Both the position numbers and the translations under genes were made by a program. From Bacillota bacterium (GTDB lineage: Bacteria > Bacillota > UBA5301), in assembly GCA_017656135.1 (NCBI GenBank), contig JACDOJ010000001.1:142299-206298 (forward strand): a stretch of DNA of 64,000 nucleotides, given 5' to 3'. The notes under the pieces were generated by a model. That model was given only the letters and a program-made list of their open reading frames with translations, had not been told where the DNA came from and did not search any database. Positions 17,122-29,020 of this stretch are shown here, in pieces. The first letter of the stretch is position 1. Every line of letters starts with the position of its first letter.

Positions 17122-17946
17122 TTGGAAACCTGGCTTACTGAAAACCAGACCAAAAACATGCGGTTGTCCCTGCGGATCAAAGAGATTCTCCACCACGAAC
17201 AGACCGAGTTTCAGGAACTGGTGGTGGTCGATACCCTGGAATACGGCCGGATGCTGGTCTTGGATGGGGCCATTCAGACCACCGAACGGGATGAGTTTAC
17301 CTACCATGAAATGATCGCCCATGTCCCGGCTTTCGCTCACCCGGCTCCTAAACGGGTCTGTGTGATCGGCGGCGGAGACGGAGGAACCGTCCGGGAGCTC
17401 CTAAAACACCCATCCATCGAAGAAATCGACCATGTGGAGATCGATGGCAAGGTGATTGAAGCCAGCCGTAAGTATCTCCCGACTCTGAGCTCGGGTCTGG
17501 ATGATCCCCGGGTCAACTCCTTGGTTACTGATGGAATCAAGCACGTTGAATCAGTGGAAAACCGCTATGATATCATTATCGTTGACTCCTCGGATCCGGT
17601 GGGGCCAGGGGTACAGCTTTTTGAGGTTCCTTTCTACACCAATTGCTATCGGGCTCTGGCCGAGGGCGGGCTCTTAGTGGCCCAGACTGAGTCTCCCTTC
17701 TCAGAGGCTGATCTTCTGGTCAAGGCCTACCGGAACATTGCTCAGGTCTTCCCGCAAACCAAGGTCTACTTGGCGAACGTACCCACTTACCCGTCTGGTC
17801 TTTGGAGTTTTACCTGCGGTTCTAAAGGGCCCGACCCCGCTAAAGCACCGGAGAAGGTAGAGTTTGCCACCAAGTACTACACACCTGAGATTCACCGGGC
17901 GGCCTTCACCCTGCCACCTTTTGTGCAGGAGCTCTTGGAGGGATAG
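17122..17946 (+). CDS. speE: Spermidine synthase (polyamine aminopropyltransferase)
   Basis: This enzyme transfers an aminopropyl group from decarboxylated SAM to putrescine. The 274 residues show the family core: LDGAIQTTERDEFTYHEM at the substrate gate, VCVIGGGDGGTVREL for the cofactor, and IIVDSSDPVGP with the catalytic aspartate. TTG 17122 lies 6-7 bases after GGAGG. It is followed by speB after 2 bases. Confidence 0.96.
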   Translation: METWLTENQTKNMRLSLRIKEILHHEQTEFQELVVVDTLEYGRMLVLDGAIQTTERDEFTYHEMIAHVPAFAHPAPKRVCVIGGGDGGTVRELLKHPSIEEIDHVEIDGKVIEASRKYLPTLSSGLDDPRVNSLVTDGIKHVESVENRYDIIIVDSSDPVGPGVQLFEVPFYTNCYRALAEGGLLVAQTESPFSEADLLVKAYRNIAQVFPQTKVYLANVPTYPSGLWSFTCGSKGPDPAKAPEKVEFATKYYTPEIHRAAFTLPPFVQELLEG

Positions 17947-17948
17947 AT

Positions 17949-18824
17949 ATGACTGGCAAGTTCCTGGAGTTCGCCCGGGAACATATGGAAAAAGGGGCTC
18001 CTTTTTTAGGAGCCTCTAAAGATTATACGGCCTCAAAAAAGGTCATCATCGGGGCTCCTATGGACTGGACGGTCAGCTTCCGGCCGGGTTCCCGCTTTGG
18101 GCCCGCCTCCATCCGGGATGTCTCCCCGGGGCTGGAAGAATACAGCGTCTACCAGGATAAGTCTCTGGCTGATGTTGCTTTCTACGATGCCGGGGACTTG
18201 GCCCTGCCCTTTGGAAACCCTGGGGCCTCACTGGATTTGATCAAAGAGGCCGTATCTTTGCTCCACGCAGACGGCAAAGTACCTTTGTTGCTCGGGGGAG
18301 AGCACTTGGTCTCCTGGCCGGCTATTGCCGCTGCCCACAGCGTGTACCCGGATCTTGTGGTAATCCACCTGGATGCCCATGCCGATCTCCGCAGCGATTA
18401 TCTGGGGGAATCCCTCTCCCACGCTTCGGTAATCAGGAGGGTCTGTGAGCTGGTGCCGGAGGTGGAGGTCTACCAGTTCGGTATTAGATCCGGAGAGGGG
18501 GCCGAATTTATCTACGCCCGGGAGCGGACAAGGCTTTTCCCCTTCAAAGTGCTGGAGCCTTTAAGAAAAGTCTTGCCTGAACTTAAGGGCCGGCCGGTCT
18601 ACCTCACTTTGGATATTGATGTGGCCGACCCGGCTTTTGCACCGGGGACAGGAACCCCTGAGCCCGGTGGGGTTACCAGTTCCGAACTCATCGAGGCCAT
18701 CACGCTCTTTAGCGAGTGCCGACTTATTGGGGCTGACATTGTCGAAGTGGCCCCGGATTATGACTTGAGCAGGCGGACTCCGTTTTTAGCAGCCAAGCTG
18801 CTTCGGGAGATTTTGTTGTTTTAA
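17949..18824 (+). CDS. speB: Agmatinase
   Basis: This ureohydrolase converts agmatine to putrescine and urea using two manganese ions. All ligand motifs are present in 291 residues: LLGGEHLVSWP, HLDAHADLRSDY and LTLDIDVADPAFAPG. The order decarboxylase, speE, speB with almost no spacing gives a single operon. No urease is visible here to use the urea. Confidence 0.95.
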   Translation: MTGKFLEFAREHMEKGAPFLGASKDYTASKKVIIGAPMDWTVSFRPGSRFGPASIRDVSPGLEEYSVYQDKSLADVAFYDAGDLALPFGNPGASLDLIKEAVSLLHADGKVPLLLGGEHLVSWPAIAAAHSVYPDLVVIHLDAHADLRSDYLGESLSHASVIRRVCELVPEVEVYQFGIRSGEGAEFIYARERTRLFPFKVLEPLRKVLPELKGRPVYLTLDIDVADPAFAPGTGTPEPGGVTSSELIEAITLFSECRLIGADIVEVAPDYDLSRRTPFLAAKLLREILLF

Positions 18825-18920
18825 CCTGCCGGATTTTCCCACTGAGCTATGAGAAGGATTAAAGGGCGAGCAGTGGAAATCTGTTTCTGGAATGTCAGAA
18901 TTACAGGGAGGAACAAAAAG

Positions 18921-19568
18921 ATGCCAGTGAAAGTAAAGCCTGCTTTATTCATAATCGTAGCGGGTCTGTTGCTACTACCCATCGCTGCAGTGGCCGCGCC
19001 CAGTCTCAGCGGCCCCACAGGGTTGATCACTATTCCCAGCGCAGATGTGATTCAATCCGATCAGTTCAACATCGGCGGTTTCATGGTGGAAGACGAACTT
19101 TCCTTTGTCATCAACGGTGCACCTATTCCCGGTCTGGAAGTGGGAGTCGGAGTCCACGGCCGTGGAGACTCTTTGGGCTATTTGAACGCCAAGTACCAGT
19201 TGGTTCCGGAGACCAGAGAATATCCTGGGGTGGCTGTGGGTGCCGTGGGTATCAATGATGTCACCAGACGCTCGGTCTACGTGGTAGCCAGCAAAAACCT
19301 ACCTGAGTTTGGGGTGCGGGGGCATATCGGCATCCAAACTCCCGGTGATCCTCTCTTTGCCGGGGTGAGCAAGGTACTGAATACGGTTTCTGTTCAGCGG
19401 CCCGGTGAAAAGAGCTTGGCCCTACAAACCACGCTCTTGGCTGAGCTTAGGGGAAGTGACCCCAGTGTGGGCCTCAGGCTGCGTCTCAGTCCGCACTTTG
19501 TCTTGCATGCATCCTATGTGGATTTGAGCACCGGAGTAATTGGACTCTCCTATAACGGCTGGTTCTAG
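18921..19568 (+). CDS. Secreted YjbH-like beta-structured protein
   Basis: This 215-residue protein has a signal peptide (residues about 1-29: basic start, hydrophobic run, ending VAA). The mature part opens PSLSGPTGLITIPSADV, which resembles the start of YjbH-type proteins. In Gram-negative bacteria YjbH proteins are outer-membrane exopolysaccharide factors. The rest is made of glycine-rich amphipathic strands. In a presumed monoderm its role is unclear. The start is ATG 18921 with GGGAGG upstream. An intrinsic terminator follows. Confidence 0.6.
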   Translation: MPVKVKPALFIIVAGLLLLPIAAVAAPSLSGPTGLITIPSADVIQSDQFNIGGFMVEDELSFVINGAPIPGLEVGVGVHGRGDSLGYLNAKYQLVPETREYPGVAVGAVGINDVTRRSVYVVASKNLPEFGVRGHIGIQTPGDPLFAGVSKVLNTVSVQRPGEKSLALQTTLLAELRGSDPSVGLRLRLSPHFVLHASYVDLSTGVIGLSYNGWF

Positions 19569-19591
19569 CTTCAAGCCAGAGACTGTCCATC

Positions 19592-19627
19592 AAAAGTGCT
19601 CTGCACCACGCGGGGCGCTTTTTGTTT
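19592..19627 (+). terminator. Intrinsic terminator
   Basis: A 13-bp stem with G-T pairs (19592-19604 with 19610-19622, loop ACCAC) ends in a T-rich tract. It lies just after the YjbH-like gene. Confidence 0.75.
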
Positions 19628-19715
19628 TAAGCTGCCAGTCCTTGGAGAAAATGAGAGGAAGAAGTTAGTCAATGTAGAACTAAACAAAAGTTTGCCAGAA
19701 AAGAGGTGTGCTGTC

Positions 19716-20123
19716 ATGGATATTCGGGCCTACCAGCAGTGGGTGAAAGAATTTGACCAGGAGCGCGGATGGGATCTTTGCCCAGGTACAGACACTATGG
19801 TCCACGTTCTTGAGGAGCTGGGAGAAGTGGCCCGCTGTCTTTTGGCCCTGCATGGGTACCGCAGCACCGATTCAGCCCACCGTGAAGAGTTCAAGAAAGA
19901 GCTCGGGGAGGAGCTGGCTGATGCAGTGACTTTTCTGGTCAAACTGGCTTACACCTATGATATTGACCTGGCCAGCTACCTTGAAGCCAATCAGGCCAAG
20001 TGCGAGGCCAGGTTTGGGGCGGGAACCGGTTCCTACCAGACGGAACGGTACCTGAAGGGCTTGGCTGAATCCAGCCAGGCCATGCTTTCAGAATACCACG
20101 CGAGGTTTGGGAAAAAGGAGTAG
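19716..20123 (+). CDS. MazG-like nucleotide pyrophosphohydrolase domain protein
   Basis: This 135-residue all-alpha protein has the MazG metal pattern EELGEVARCLL followed by ELGEELADAVTFLVKLA (ExxE...ExxD). Such enzymes hydrolyse non-canonical or excess NTPs. ATG 19716 follows AGAGGTG, and earlier in-frame starts would run through the terminator. argS begins 4 bases after its stop, and the end of this gene supplies AAAAAGGAG as the argS SD. Confidence 0.82.
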   Translation: MDIRAYQQWVKEFDQERGWDLCPGTDTMVHVLEELGEVARCLLALHGYRSTDSAHREEFKKELGEELADAVTFLVKLAYTYDIDLASYLEANQAKCEARFGAGTGSYQTERYLKGLAESSQAMLSEYHARFGKKE

Positions 20124-20127
20124 GTTC

Positions 20128-21846
20128 ATGTACGTAATCGACCATGTCAAAGAGGAACTTACCACAGCGCTCGCTCAGGCGGTGGCCAAGGCCGTTCAGG
20201 AAGGTAGCCTTCCGGAGGAGATGCGGGAGGCCCAAATCCAGTTGGAGGTTCCCAGAGAAGAGGCCCATGGTGACTGGGCCACTAACCTGGCCATGACCTC
20301 GGCCAGGATTGCCAGGTGCGCTCCGCGCAAAATCGCGGAAACCATCGTCCAAAACCTGGATACTGAAGGCACATTCATTGATCAGGTGGAGATCGCCGGT
20401 CCCGGTTTTATCAATTTTCGCCTGCGCCCGGACTGGCTGTTGGAAGTAGTCAAAGAGATCGAGGCCAAAGGAGAGGCCTACGGCCGCAGGGATATCGGCG
20501 CCGGCCGAAAGGTGCAGGTGGAGTTCGTCAGCGCCAACCCCACCGGCCCCCTGCATGTGGGCCATGGCCGGGGTGCCGTGGTTGGCAGTGTCCTAAGCAA
20601 CCTCCTGGAGGCGGCTGGGTTTCTAGTCACACGGGAGTACTATATCAACGACGCCGGCAACCAGATCGTTAACTTTGGCCTCTCTCTGGAGGCTCGCTAC
20701 TTTCAGGCTTTAGGCCAGGATGTGCCTGTGCCGGAACAGGGCTACCACGGGGAAGATTTAAAAGAATTGATGGCCGAGGTTGCTGCTGAGAAAGGCGACT
20801 TCTATTTAAAGATGGACCCTGAGGAGCGGCGGAAGGCCCTGACTGAGCTGGCCCTGGAGCGTAAACTGGCTGATATAAAGCGGGATTTGGCCGATTTTGG
20901 GGTCACCTTTGATCACTGGTTCAGTGAATCCAAGCTGCATGCCGAAGGGGCTATCAAGGCTACGGTTCAAAAGCTTAAAGAAGAGGGGAGCATTTACGAG
21001 TCAGAAGGCGCCCTCTGGCTGAAATCTACCGACTACGGTGATGATAAGGACCGGGTGGTGATCAGGGAGAACGGCGTCCCCACTTATTTAGCTGCTGACC
21101 TCGCCTACCACAAGAACAAGTTTGAGCGAGGCTTTGATACTGTCATCAACGTCTGGGGCGCCGACCACCACGGGTACATTCCCCGGATGAAAGCCGGAGT
21201 GGCGGCTTTGGGTTATGATCCTGACCGGTTGGAGATCCTCATTGTCCAGCTAGTTAACCTGTTGAGAGACGGGGAGCCGGTGGTGATGTCCAAGCGCACC
21301 GGGAAGCTGGTGACCCTGGCGGAGGTCATTGAGGAGGTGGGCAAGGATGCTGCCCGCTACTTCTTCATCATGCGCAGCGCCGACAGCCACCTGGACTTTG
21401 ACCTATCTCTGGCGGCAGCCCATACCGAGGAAAACCCGGTTTTTTACATCCAATACGCCCACGCCCGGATATCGTCGATCCTGCGCCAGGCCCAGGAGTT
21501 GGGACAGATCCCAAGGCTCTTGGAGAGGAAACCCCTTTCAGATGTAGTGGACCTGGCTCAAGTGAACCTGAGCCTGTTGGCGAGCGAAGTAGAGCGGGCT
21601 CTCCTCAAAAAACTGGCCTTCTGGCCCGAGGAAGTGGCTGTGGCCGCCCTCAACCGGGAGCCCCACCGGATTGCTCGCTACGCTCACGATTTGGCAGGGA
21701 GCTTTCACTCTTTCTACAATGCCTGCCGGGTCATCACCGATGATCCGGAGCTTACCTTAGCCAGACTGTTTTTGGTGGATGCCACCGGAATTGTTCTCCG
21801 GTCGGCCCTGGGTATTCTAGGAGTCAGCGCACCGGATCGGATGTAA
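20128..21846 (+). CDS. argS: Arginyl-tRNA synthetase
   Basis: This class I synthetase of 572 residues charges tRNA-Arg. The HIGH-type motif is HVGHGRG in SANPTGPLHVGHGRG, and the KMSKS-type motif is VMSKRTGK. The C-terminal DALR anticodon-binding domain ends the protein. The start is ATG 20128 behind AAAAAGGAG. No T-box is seen upstream. Confidence 0.97.
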   Translation: MYVIDHVKEELTTALAQAVAKAVQEGSLPEEMREAQIQLEVPREEAHGDWATNLAMTSARIARCAPRKIAETIVQNLDTEGTFIDQVEIAGPGFINFRLRPDWLLEVVKEIEAKGEAYGRRDIGAGRKVQVEFVSANPTGPLHVGHGRGAVVGSVLSNLLEAAGFLVTREYYINDAGNQIVNFGLSLEARYFQALGQDVPVPEQGYHGEDLKELMAEVAAEKGDFYLKMDPEERRKALTELALERKLADIKRDLADFGVTFDHWFSESKLHAEGAIKATVQKLKEEGSIYESEGALWLKSTDYGDDKDRVVIRENGVPTYLAADLAYHKNKFERGFDTVINVWGADHHGYIPRMKAGVAALGYDPDRLEILIVQLVNLLRDGEPVVMSKRTGKLVTLAEVIEEVGKDAARYFFIMRSADSHLDFDLSLAAAHTEENPVFYIQYAHARISSILRQAQELGQIPRLLERKPLSDVVDLAQVNLSLLASEVERALLKKLAFWPEEVAVAALNREPHRIARYAHDLAGSFHSFYNACRVITDDPELTLARLFLVDATGIVLRSALGILGVSAPDRM

Positions 21847-21862
21847 AAGGAGGGCATATGAA

Positions 21863-24153
<2,291 letters not shown>

Positions 24154-24222
24154 TTTTCTGTAGGAAGTATATCCCTGCTAAATCCTGCCGAGACTGTGAA
24201 TGGATAACAGGAAAAGGCGGGT

Positions 24223-24777
24223 GTGGGGATGTACTTCAGAAGACAGCTACTTATTATCGGAATTCTTATCTTAGGGTCTACGGTTTCGGCCCCTTCAGCA
24301 GTTGCTTGGGATTGGTTGGAGCTGCCTGCGGGCCTTTCCGGAGGCGCGGATCTGGTCGGAGAGGTCTTGGAGGTACGCTCGGGTAGCTTAGTCCTTGAAC
24401 CTTCCGGTGGGCCGGCCACCACCATTAGGCTGGCCCCGGAGTGTGAGATAACCCTCAATGGAATGCCGGTGGCCGCCGCTGCCCTGCGGCCGGTGGCCCC
24501 GGGAAGCCGGGTAGAAGTTCGGGTTTGTCTCCAAGGGGAGCGGGCGGTTTCGGTGGCCGGTTTCTACTGCTGTCTGGAGGCAGAGGTGCTGGCCATTAAG
24601 GGGCAGCAAGCTTTCTGTAAACCGCTCAACTCCAGTACGGGCGATAAGTGGCTGGAGCTTCCAGGGTTTCCTAAAAGACCCCAGGTGGGTGAGGTCTACC
24701 TCCTTATTCTGGACAGCGCCGGAAAGGTAAAACGCAGCCAGAGGCTGGGGCCCTTGGAGGAGAACAGTTACCGCTAG
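24223..24777 (+). CDS. Exported protein of unknown function
   Basis: This 184-residue protein has an N-terminal signal-like segment (RRQLLIIGILILGSTVSAPSAVA). The mature domain is beta-rich, with LVGEVLEVRSGSLVLEPSGG and repeated V/L patterns of an OB- or DUF5666-like fold. The start could be GTG 24223 or ATG 24229; AAAAGGCGGG lies upstream. I do not recognise the family. It is between pyrG and a zinc-ribbon protein. Confidence 0.5.
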   Translation: MGMYFRRQLLIIGILILGSTVSAPSAVAWDWLELPAGLSGGADLVGEVLEVRSGSLVLEPSGGPATTIRLAPECEITLNGMPVAAAALRPVAPGSRVEVRVCLQGERAVSVAGFYCCLEAEVLAIKGQQAFCKPLNSSTGDKWLELPGFPKRPQVGEVYLLILDSAGKVKRSQRLGPLEENSYR

Positions 24778-24825
24778 CGAATATGAATAACGAGAGTCGC
24801 TAATGGATGAGGTGTTACACACGAG

Positions 24826-25479
24826 ATGGTAATCGATACAGAACGCGCGCTGGCCATGCGGTGTCCTGCCTGCGGCAAACTTAACCATCAGGTTTTTTCT
24901 CTGTTTGCTTTTTCAGGCAACCGGGCTGTGAAACTGCAGTGTACTTGTGGTTTCACCCTGCTCATTCTCAGCACCCGTGATCATAAGCGTTACACCATCC
25001 AGTCCTTCTGTGTGGTCTGCGAAGCGCCTCATCTGACCAACGTCCAAGCCAAGGAGCTCTGGTGCCAGGAGTCCACGGAACTGGTCTGTCCAGAAACCAA
25101 TGTGGAGCTGGGCATACTGGGCAGCCGGGCCCTGGTCAGGGAAGCGGTTCGCAAGGAGCAGACTCCCTTGGAAGACGTCCTTTCTTCTGCTGAGCACGAT
25201 GATTTCTTTGAAAATAAGGAAATAATGACTGAGGTGCTCTATTTCCTTCAGGAACTGGCGAGTCAAAGCCGGCTGTACTGCCAGTGCGGGAACGCTAACA
25301 TCGACATAGATATCTACCCGGAACGAGTTGAACTGCACTGCCCGGAGTGTGACGGCTCCCTGACCGTTTACGGGCGAAGCGTTGACGATTTGCAACTCCT
25401 GGAGACAGTCAGTGAAATTGTACTAGCCAAAGAGAACTTCCAGTCCAAGGACGGAGAGAAATTCAAGACCCACAAATAG
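24826..25479 (+). CDS. Cysteine-rich (zinc-binding) conserved protein
   Basis: This 217-residue soluble protein has three cysteine-pair regions: CPACGK near residue 13, CTCG and CVVC in the middle, then CQCG with CPEC near the C-terminus, consistent with two or three zinc ribbons. A helical middle segment separates them. No catalytic residues are evident. Its position before fba and rho in the pyrG-fba-rho neighbourhood suggests a housekeeping or regulatory role, but the function is unknown. The start at ATG 24826 is only modestly supported (GAGGTG is 12 bases upstream). Confidence 0.6.
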   Translation: MVIDTERALAMRCPACGKLNHQVFSLFAFSGNRAVKLQCTCGFTLLILSTRDHKRYTIQSFCVVCEAPHLTNVQAKELWCQESTELVCPETNVELGILGSRALVREAVRKEQTPLEDVLSSAEHDDFFENKEIMTEVLYFLQELASQSRLYCQCGNANIDIDIYPERVELHCPECDGSLTVYGRSVDDLQLLETVSEIVLAKENFQSKDGEKFKTHK

Positions 25480-25496
25480 TCAAAGGATGAACCCCC

Positions 25497-26351
25497 ATGT
25501 TAACACCTCTGAAAGATCTTGTGCAAGCGGCACAGGCCGGACATTACGCAGTCGGTGCCTTCAACTTCAGCAACCTGGAAATCCTCAAGTCAATCACCGA
25601 GACGGCTCAGAGACTCTCTTCCCCAGTCATCATTCAAACCAGTCAGAGCGCGATAAAATATGCGGGCCTTGGTTTCATCGTGGCTATGGCCAGGGCGGCC
25701 GCTGAGGAGACAGACGTTCCGATTGCCCTGCACTTAGATCACGGCACCGATTTGGATCTAATTAAGGAGTGCATAGCCAGAGGCTACTCCTCGGTGATGA
25801 TCGATGGTTCACATCTTCCTTTGGAAGAGAATATTAGAATAACTAGAGAAGTAGTGGCGTTGGCTCATCCGTCTGGGGTTTCGGTGGAAGCGGAATTAGG
25901 TAGGTTAGTAGGGGTCGAAGATGAAATATCAGTAGATGAGAGAGAGGCTTCATTCACAGATCCGGATGAGGCTCGCCGTTTCGTGGAGGCCACTGGCGTA
26001 GACGCCCTGGCGGTGGCTATCGGTACTGCCCATGGCCAGTATAAAGGCGAACCGAAACTGGACTTCGACCGCCTGAAACAGATTGCCGGAGCGGTAGAAA
26101 CTCCGCTGGTGTTGCACGGGGCTTCAGGGGTTCCGGCAGAAAGCGTGAGCAAAGCTATTAAACTAGGGATTTGTAAGGTGAATATCGATACCGACCTGCG
26201 CCTGGCTTTCCACGGCGCCGTCAAGAGTTTTCTGGAGAGCAGCGACTCCTATGATCCGCGCAAGCTCCTTGCTCCGGCCATGGAGGCTATGAGCGAGGTT
26301 GTGGCGACCAAAATCAATCTCTTCGGCTCAGCTGGCAAAGCTGTCAGGTAA
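25497..26351 (+). CDS. fba: Class II fructose-1,6-bisphosphate aldolase
   Basis: This zinc-dependent aldolase cleaves or forms fructose bisphosphate. The 284 residues show the metal and substrate motifs [31 protein letters not shown] and VLHGASGVP, with KVNIDTDLR near the end. The length is typical of the short class II-B enzymes. It starts at ATG 25497, with AAAGGATGAAC upstream as a modest SD. Rho follows. Confidence 0.95.
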   Translation: MLTPLKDLVQAAQAGHYAVGAFNFSNLEILKSITETAQRLSSPVIIQTSQSAIKYAGLGFIVAMARAAAEETDVPIALHLDHGTDLDLIKECIARGYSSVMIDGSHLPLEENIRITREVVALAHPSGVSVEAELGRLVGVEDEISVDEREASFTDPDEARRFVEATGVDALAVAIGTAHGQYKGEPKLDFDRLKQIAGAVETPLVLHGASGVPAESVSKAIKLGICKVNIDTDLRLAFHGAVKSFLESSDSYDPRKLLAPAMEAMSEVVATKINLFGSAGKAVR

Positions 26352-26398
26352 TATACATTTGCAGCATCGTGCTTGACTCCAAAAATGAGGTGAAAAAA

Positions 26399-27862
26399 TT
26401 GAATAAGTCTGACTTGGAGAAACGGACAGTGGTCGAATTGCGCCGCATCGCCCAAAAGATTGGACTTAAGAACTACCAACGCCTGCGGAAAGCGGAATTA
26501 GTCAACCGGGTTATGGAAAGACTGCTGGAGTTGGCCAAAGCCAAACAGGCAGAGCTTGAGTCCAAGGGCGCTCAGGAGACACCAGGGGACGGCGGGGAGG
26601 CCGCAGCACCTGAGGGCGTTGAAGAAGACAGGGAAGAGTCTCCACCCCCTCCTGAGGAGGACGAAAAGGAACAGGCGGAGACGGGCAAGGGAAAACAAAA
26701 ATTCCGGGATCAGGACTTACCGAGAGGCGAAGGGATTCTGGAGATCCTCCCAGATGGATACGGGTTCTTAAGAACCTCCGGCTATCTTCCAGGCCCTCAA
26801 GACATCTATGTCTCCCCTTCCCAAATCCGTCGTTTCTCCCTTCGTGACGGCGACAAAGTTTCCGGATTGATCCGAACTCCCAAAGACAGTGAGCGGTATG
26901 CGGCCTTACTCAGGGTGGAAAAAGTGAATGATACCACCTTGGAAGAGCTGGCTAAGCGCAAGCACTTCGATGATTTAACACCGATCTACCCGAACGAACG
27001 AATTCGGTTAGAGACCGGGCAGCGGGATATCGCAACCCGTCTCATCGACTTCATCGCTCCCATCGGCAAAGGGCAGCGGGGGCTCATCGTCTCTCCGCCG
27101 AAGGCCGGAAAGACTACCCTGCTCAAGAAGATTGCCAACAGCATCACCACTAATCATCCGGAAATCCTGCTCTTTGTGCTGTTAATCGACGAGCGGCCGG
27201 AGGAAGTCACTGATATGCAGCGTTCCGTCAAGGGAGAAGTGGTCAGTTCCACCTTTGACAACCTGCCGGAGAACCACGTCAAGGTGGCCGATTTCGTGCT
27301 GGAACGGGCAAAGCGGCTGGTGGAAATGGGTCGGGACGTGGTCATTCTCTTGGACAGCATTACCCGCCTGGCTCGTGCTCACAATCTGGTGATTCCACCC
27401 AGCGGGCGGACGCTCTCCGGTGGCGTTGACCCCACTGCGCTGCACCGGCCGAAACGCTTTTTCGGTGCCGCTCGGAACTTTGAAGAAGGCGGCAGCCTTA
27501 CCATTATAGCCACAGCTTTGGTCGAGACCGGCAGTCGCATGGATGACGTGATTTATGAGGAGTTCAAGGGCACCGGCAACATGGAAGTGCACCTAGACCG
27601 GAAACTATCTGAGCGGCGCATTTTCCCAGCAGTGGACATCTACCGCAGCGGCACCCGAAAGGAAGAGCTGCTCCTGGACCCTTCAGAGATGGAGATGGTT
27701 TTCGTGCTGCGTAAAGCCTTGGCCTCCCTGGGCGTGGCCGAAACCACCGAGCTGCTTCTGGACCGCCTCAAGCACTCTAGGAGCAACAAGGACCTGGTCA
27801 ACCTTATAATTAAATCGTCATTTGCAGATAATGTTAGAGCGCAGTCTAATAATTGGGAATAA
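26399..27862 (+). CDS. rho: Transcription termination factor Rho
   Basis: This hexameric RNA-dependent ATPase ends transcription. The N-terminal Rho_N domain ([20 protein letters not shown]) is followed by an acidic, Pro/Glu-rich insert at about residues 50-105. Then come the cold-shock RNA-binding domain ([18 protein letters not shown]) and the ATPase with Walker [13 protein letters not shown] and the Q-loop region. The 487 residues exceed the roughly 420 of standard Rho because of the insert. TTG 26399 is preferred because GAGGTG lies 7 bases upstream; GTG 26369 is an alternative. Confidence 0.96.
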   Translation: MNKSDLEKRTVVELRRIAQKIGLKNYQRLRKAELVNRVMERLLELAKAKQAELESKGAQETPGDGGEAAAPEGVEEDREESPPPPEEDEKEQAETGKGKQKFRDQDLPRGEGILEILPDGYGFLRTSGYLPGPQDIYVSPSQIRRFSLRDGDKVSGLIRTPKDSERYAALLRVEKVNDTTLEELAKRKHFDDLTPIYPNERIRLETGQRDIATRLIDFIAPIGKGQRGLIVSPPKAGKTTLLKKIANSITTNHPEILLFVLLIDERPEEVTDMQRSVKGEVVSSTFDNLPENHVKVADFVLERAKRLVEMGRDVVILLDSITRLARAHNLVIPPSGRTLSGGVDPTALHRPKRFFGAARNFEEGGSLTIIATALVETGSRMDDVIYEEFKGTGNMEVHLDRKLSERRIFPAVDIYRSGTRKEELLLDPSEMEMVFVLRKALASLGVAETTELLLDRLKHSRSNKDLVNLIIKSSFADNVRAQSNNWE

Positions 27863-27958
27863 TGGAAAGTCGCTTTTGAAGGATTTAGTCAAGCCTTCCT
27901 TGAAGATATAAAATTGAACTACCTTTTTTCTGAAGATTGGCGGTTGTGGAGGAGACCA

Positions 27959-28966
27959 ATGGGGTCTTTTTGGCGTTATTTCGGACATCCTTTAGTTGTA
28001 CTGGCAGTGGCTCTGGCCGCTGCTACCGGTCTTTTAGGCTACTCCGGTACAGGCCCGATTGAGCAGACTACCTCTGACGAGTACCCGATTAGCCTGGCCA
28101 TGCGGGGCGAGCTGGAACCGGCCGAATCTGCTACTCCTGTCCGAAATAATGCGGTAAATGAGGAAATCGCCAACCAGTTTAAGGAATTGGTTACCGCCGG
28201 CTTGCCGAAGGCGGAATCTGAGCCGACAGCAGAACCGGAGAAGAAACCGCAGCTACCAACTATTACTGTGCACCGGGTTGCTCCCGGAGAAAATCTGTAC
28301 TCCATTGCCGCCAAATACGGAATCGACGTCAACACCATTTTGGGAGCCAATGACTTGGAAGATATCAATACCATCCGGGTGGGCCAGGAGCTGAGGATCC
28401 TCAGTCAGAAAGGGGTTATGCACAGGATCAGTCGCGGCGAAAACCTCTGGGAGATCGCCCGCAAGTACAAGGTATCCATTGATGATATCATTGCGGCCAA
28501 CGGCATCGAGGATCCGAGACGTCTTGCAGTAGGAGAGGAGCTTTTCGTCCCTGGAGGTACGCCGGTTAAAGACATAAACTATTATCGGGCCAAGCAAGGG
28601 CCGCAGTTTATCTGGCCGGTGAAGGGTAGGATCAGCTCCAAATACGGTATGCGGTGGGGCCGGATGCACTACGGCATCGACATCGCCGTAATTACCGGGA
28701 CCAGAGTCAAGGCTGCGGAATCAGGTTGGGTCAAGTTTGCCGGTTATTCCAGCGGCTACGGCTACCTGGTCATCCTTGGGCATAAAGATGGCTATGAGAC
28801 CAGATACGCCCATAACTCCAAGCTATTGGTGAAGACCGGACAGCGGGTGCAGCAGGGACAGGTGATAGCCTTGTCAGGAAACACCGGCCGGTCCACCGGG
28901 CCGCATCTTCACTTTGAGATTCGGAAAAATGGCCGGCCGTTGAATCCGCTGACCAAGCTCGATTAG
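27959..28966 (+). CDS. LysM and M23 peptidase domain protein
   Basis: This cell-wall hydrolase or septation factor has 335 residues. A transmembrane or signal helix occupies residues about 8-30. Two LysM domains follow from about residue 103 (VHRVAPGENLYSIAAKYGI and MHRISRGENLWEIARKYKV). The C-terminal lysostaphin-type M23 domain keeps the zinc ligands HYGIDIA and GPHLHFEIR. ATG 27959 is selected for its GGAGGAG SD. A TTG at 27914 would add 15 residues without an SD. No neighbour shares the function. Confidence 0.93.
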   Translation: MGSFWRYFGHPLVVLAVALAAATGLLGYSGTGPIEQTTSDEYPISLAMRGELEPAESATPVRNNAVNEEIANQFKELVTAGLPKAESEPTAEPEKKPQLPTITVHRVAPGENLYSIAAKYGIDVNTILGANDLEDINTIRVGQELRILSQKGVMHRISRGENLWEIARKYKVSIDDIIAANGIEDPRRLAVGEELFVPGGTPVKDINYYRAKQGPQFIWPVKGRISSKYGMRWGRMHYGIDIAVITGTRVKAAESGWVKFAGYSSGYGYLVILGHKDGYETRYAHNSKLLVKTGQRVQQGQVIALSGNTGRSTGPHLHFEIRKNGRPLNPLTKLD

Positions 28967-29020
28967 CACTCTTCATAACATTCATTTGGATTTAAAGGCA
29001 AAACCAACCGAACCAAGAGG

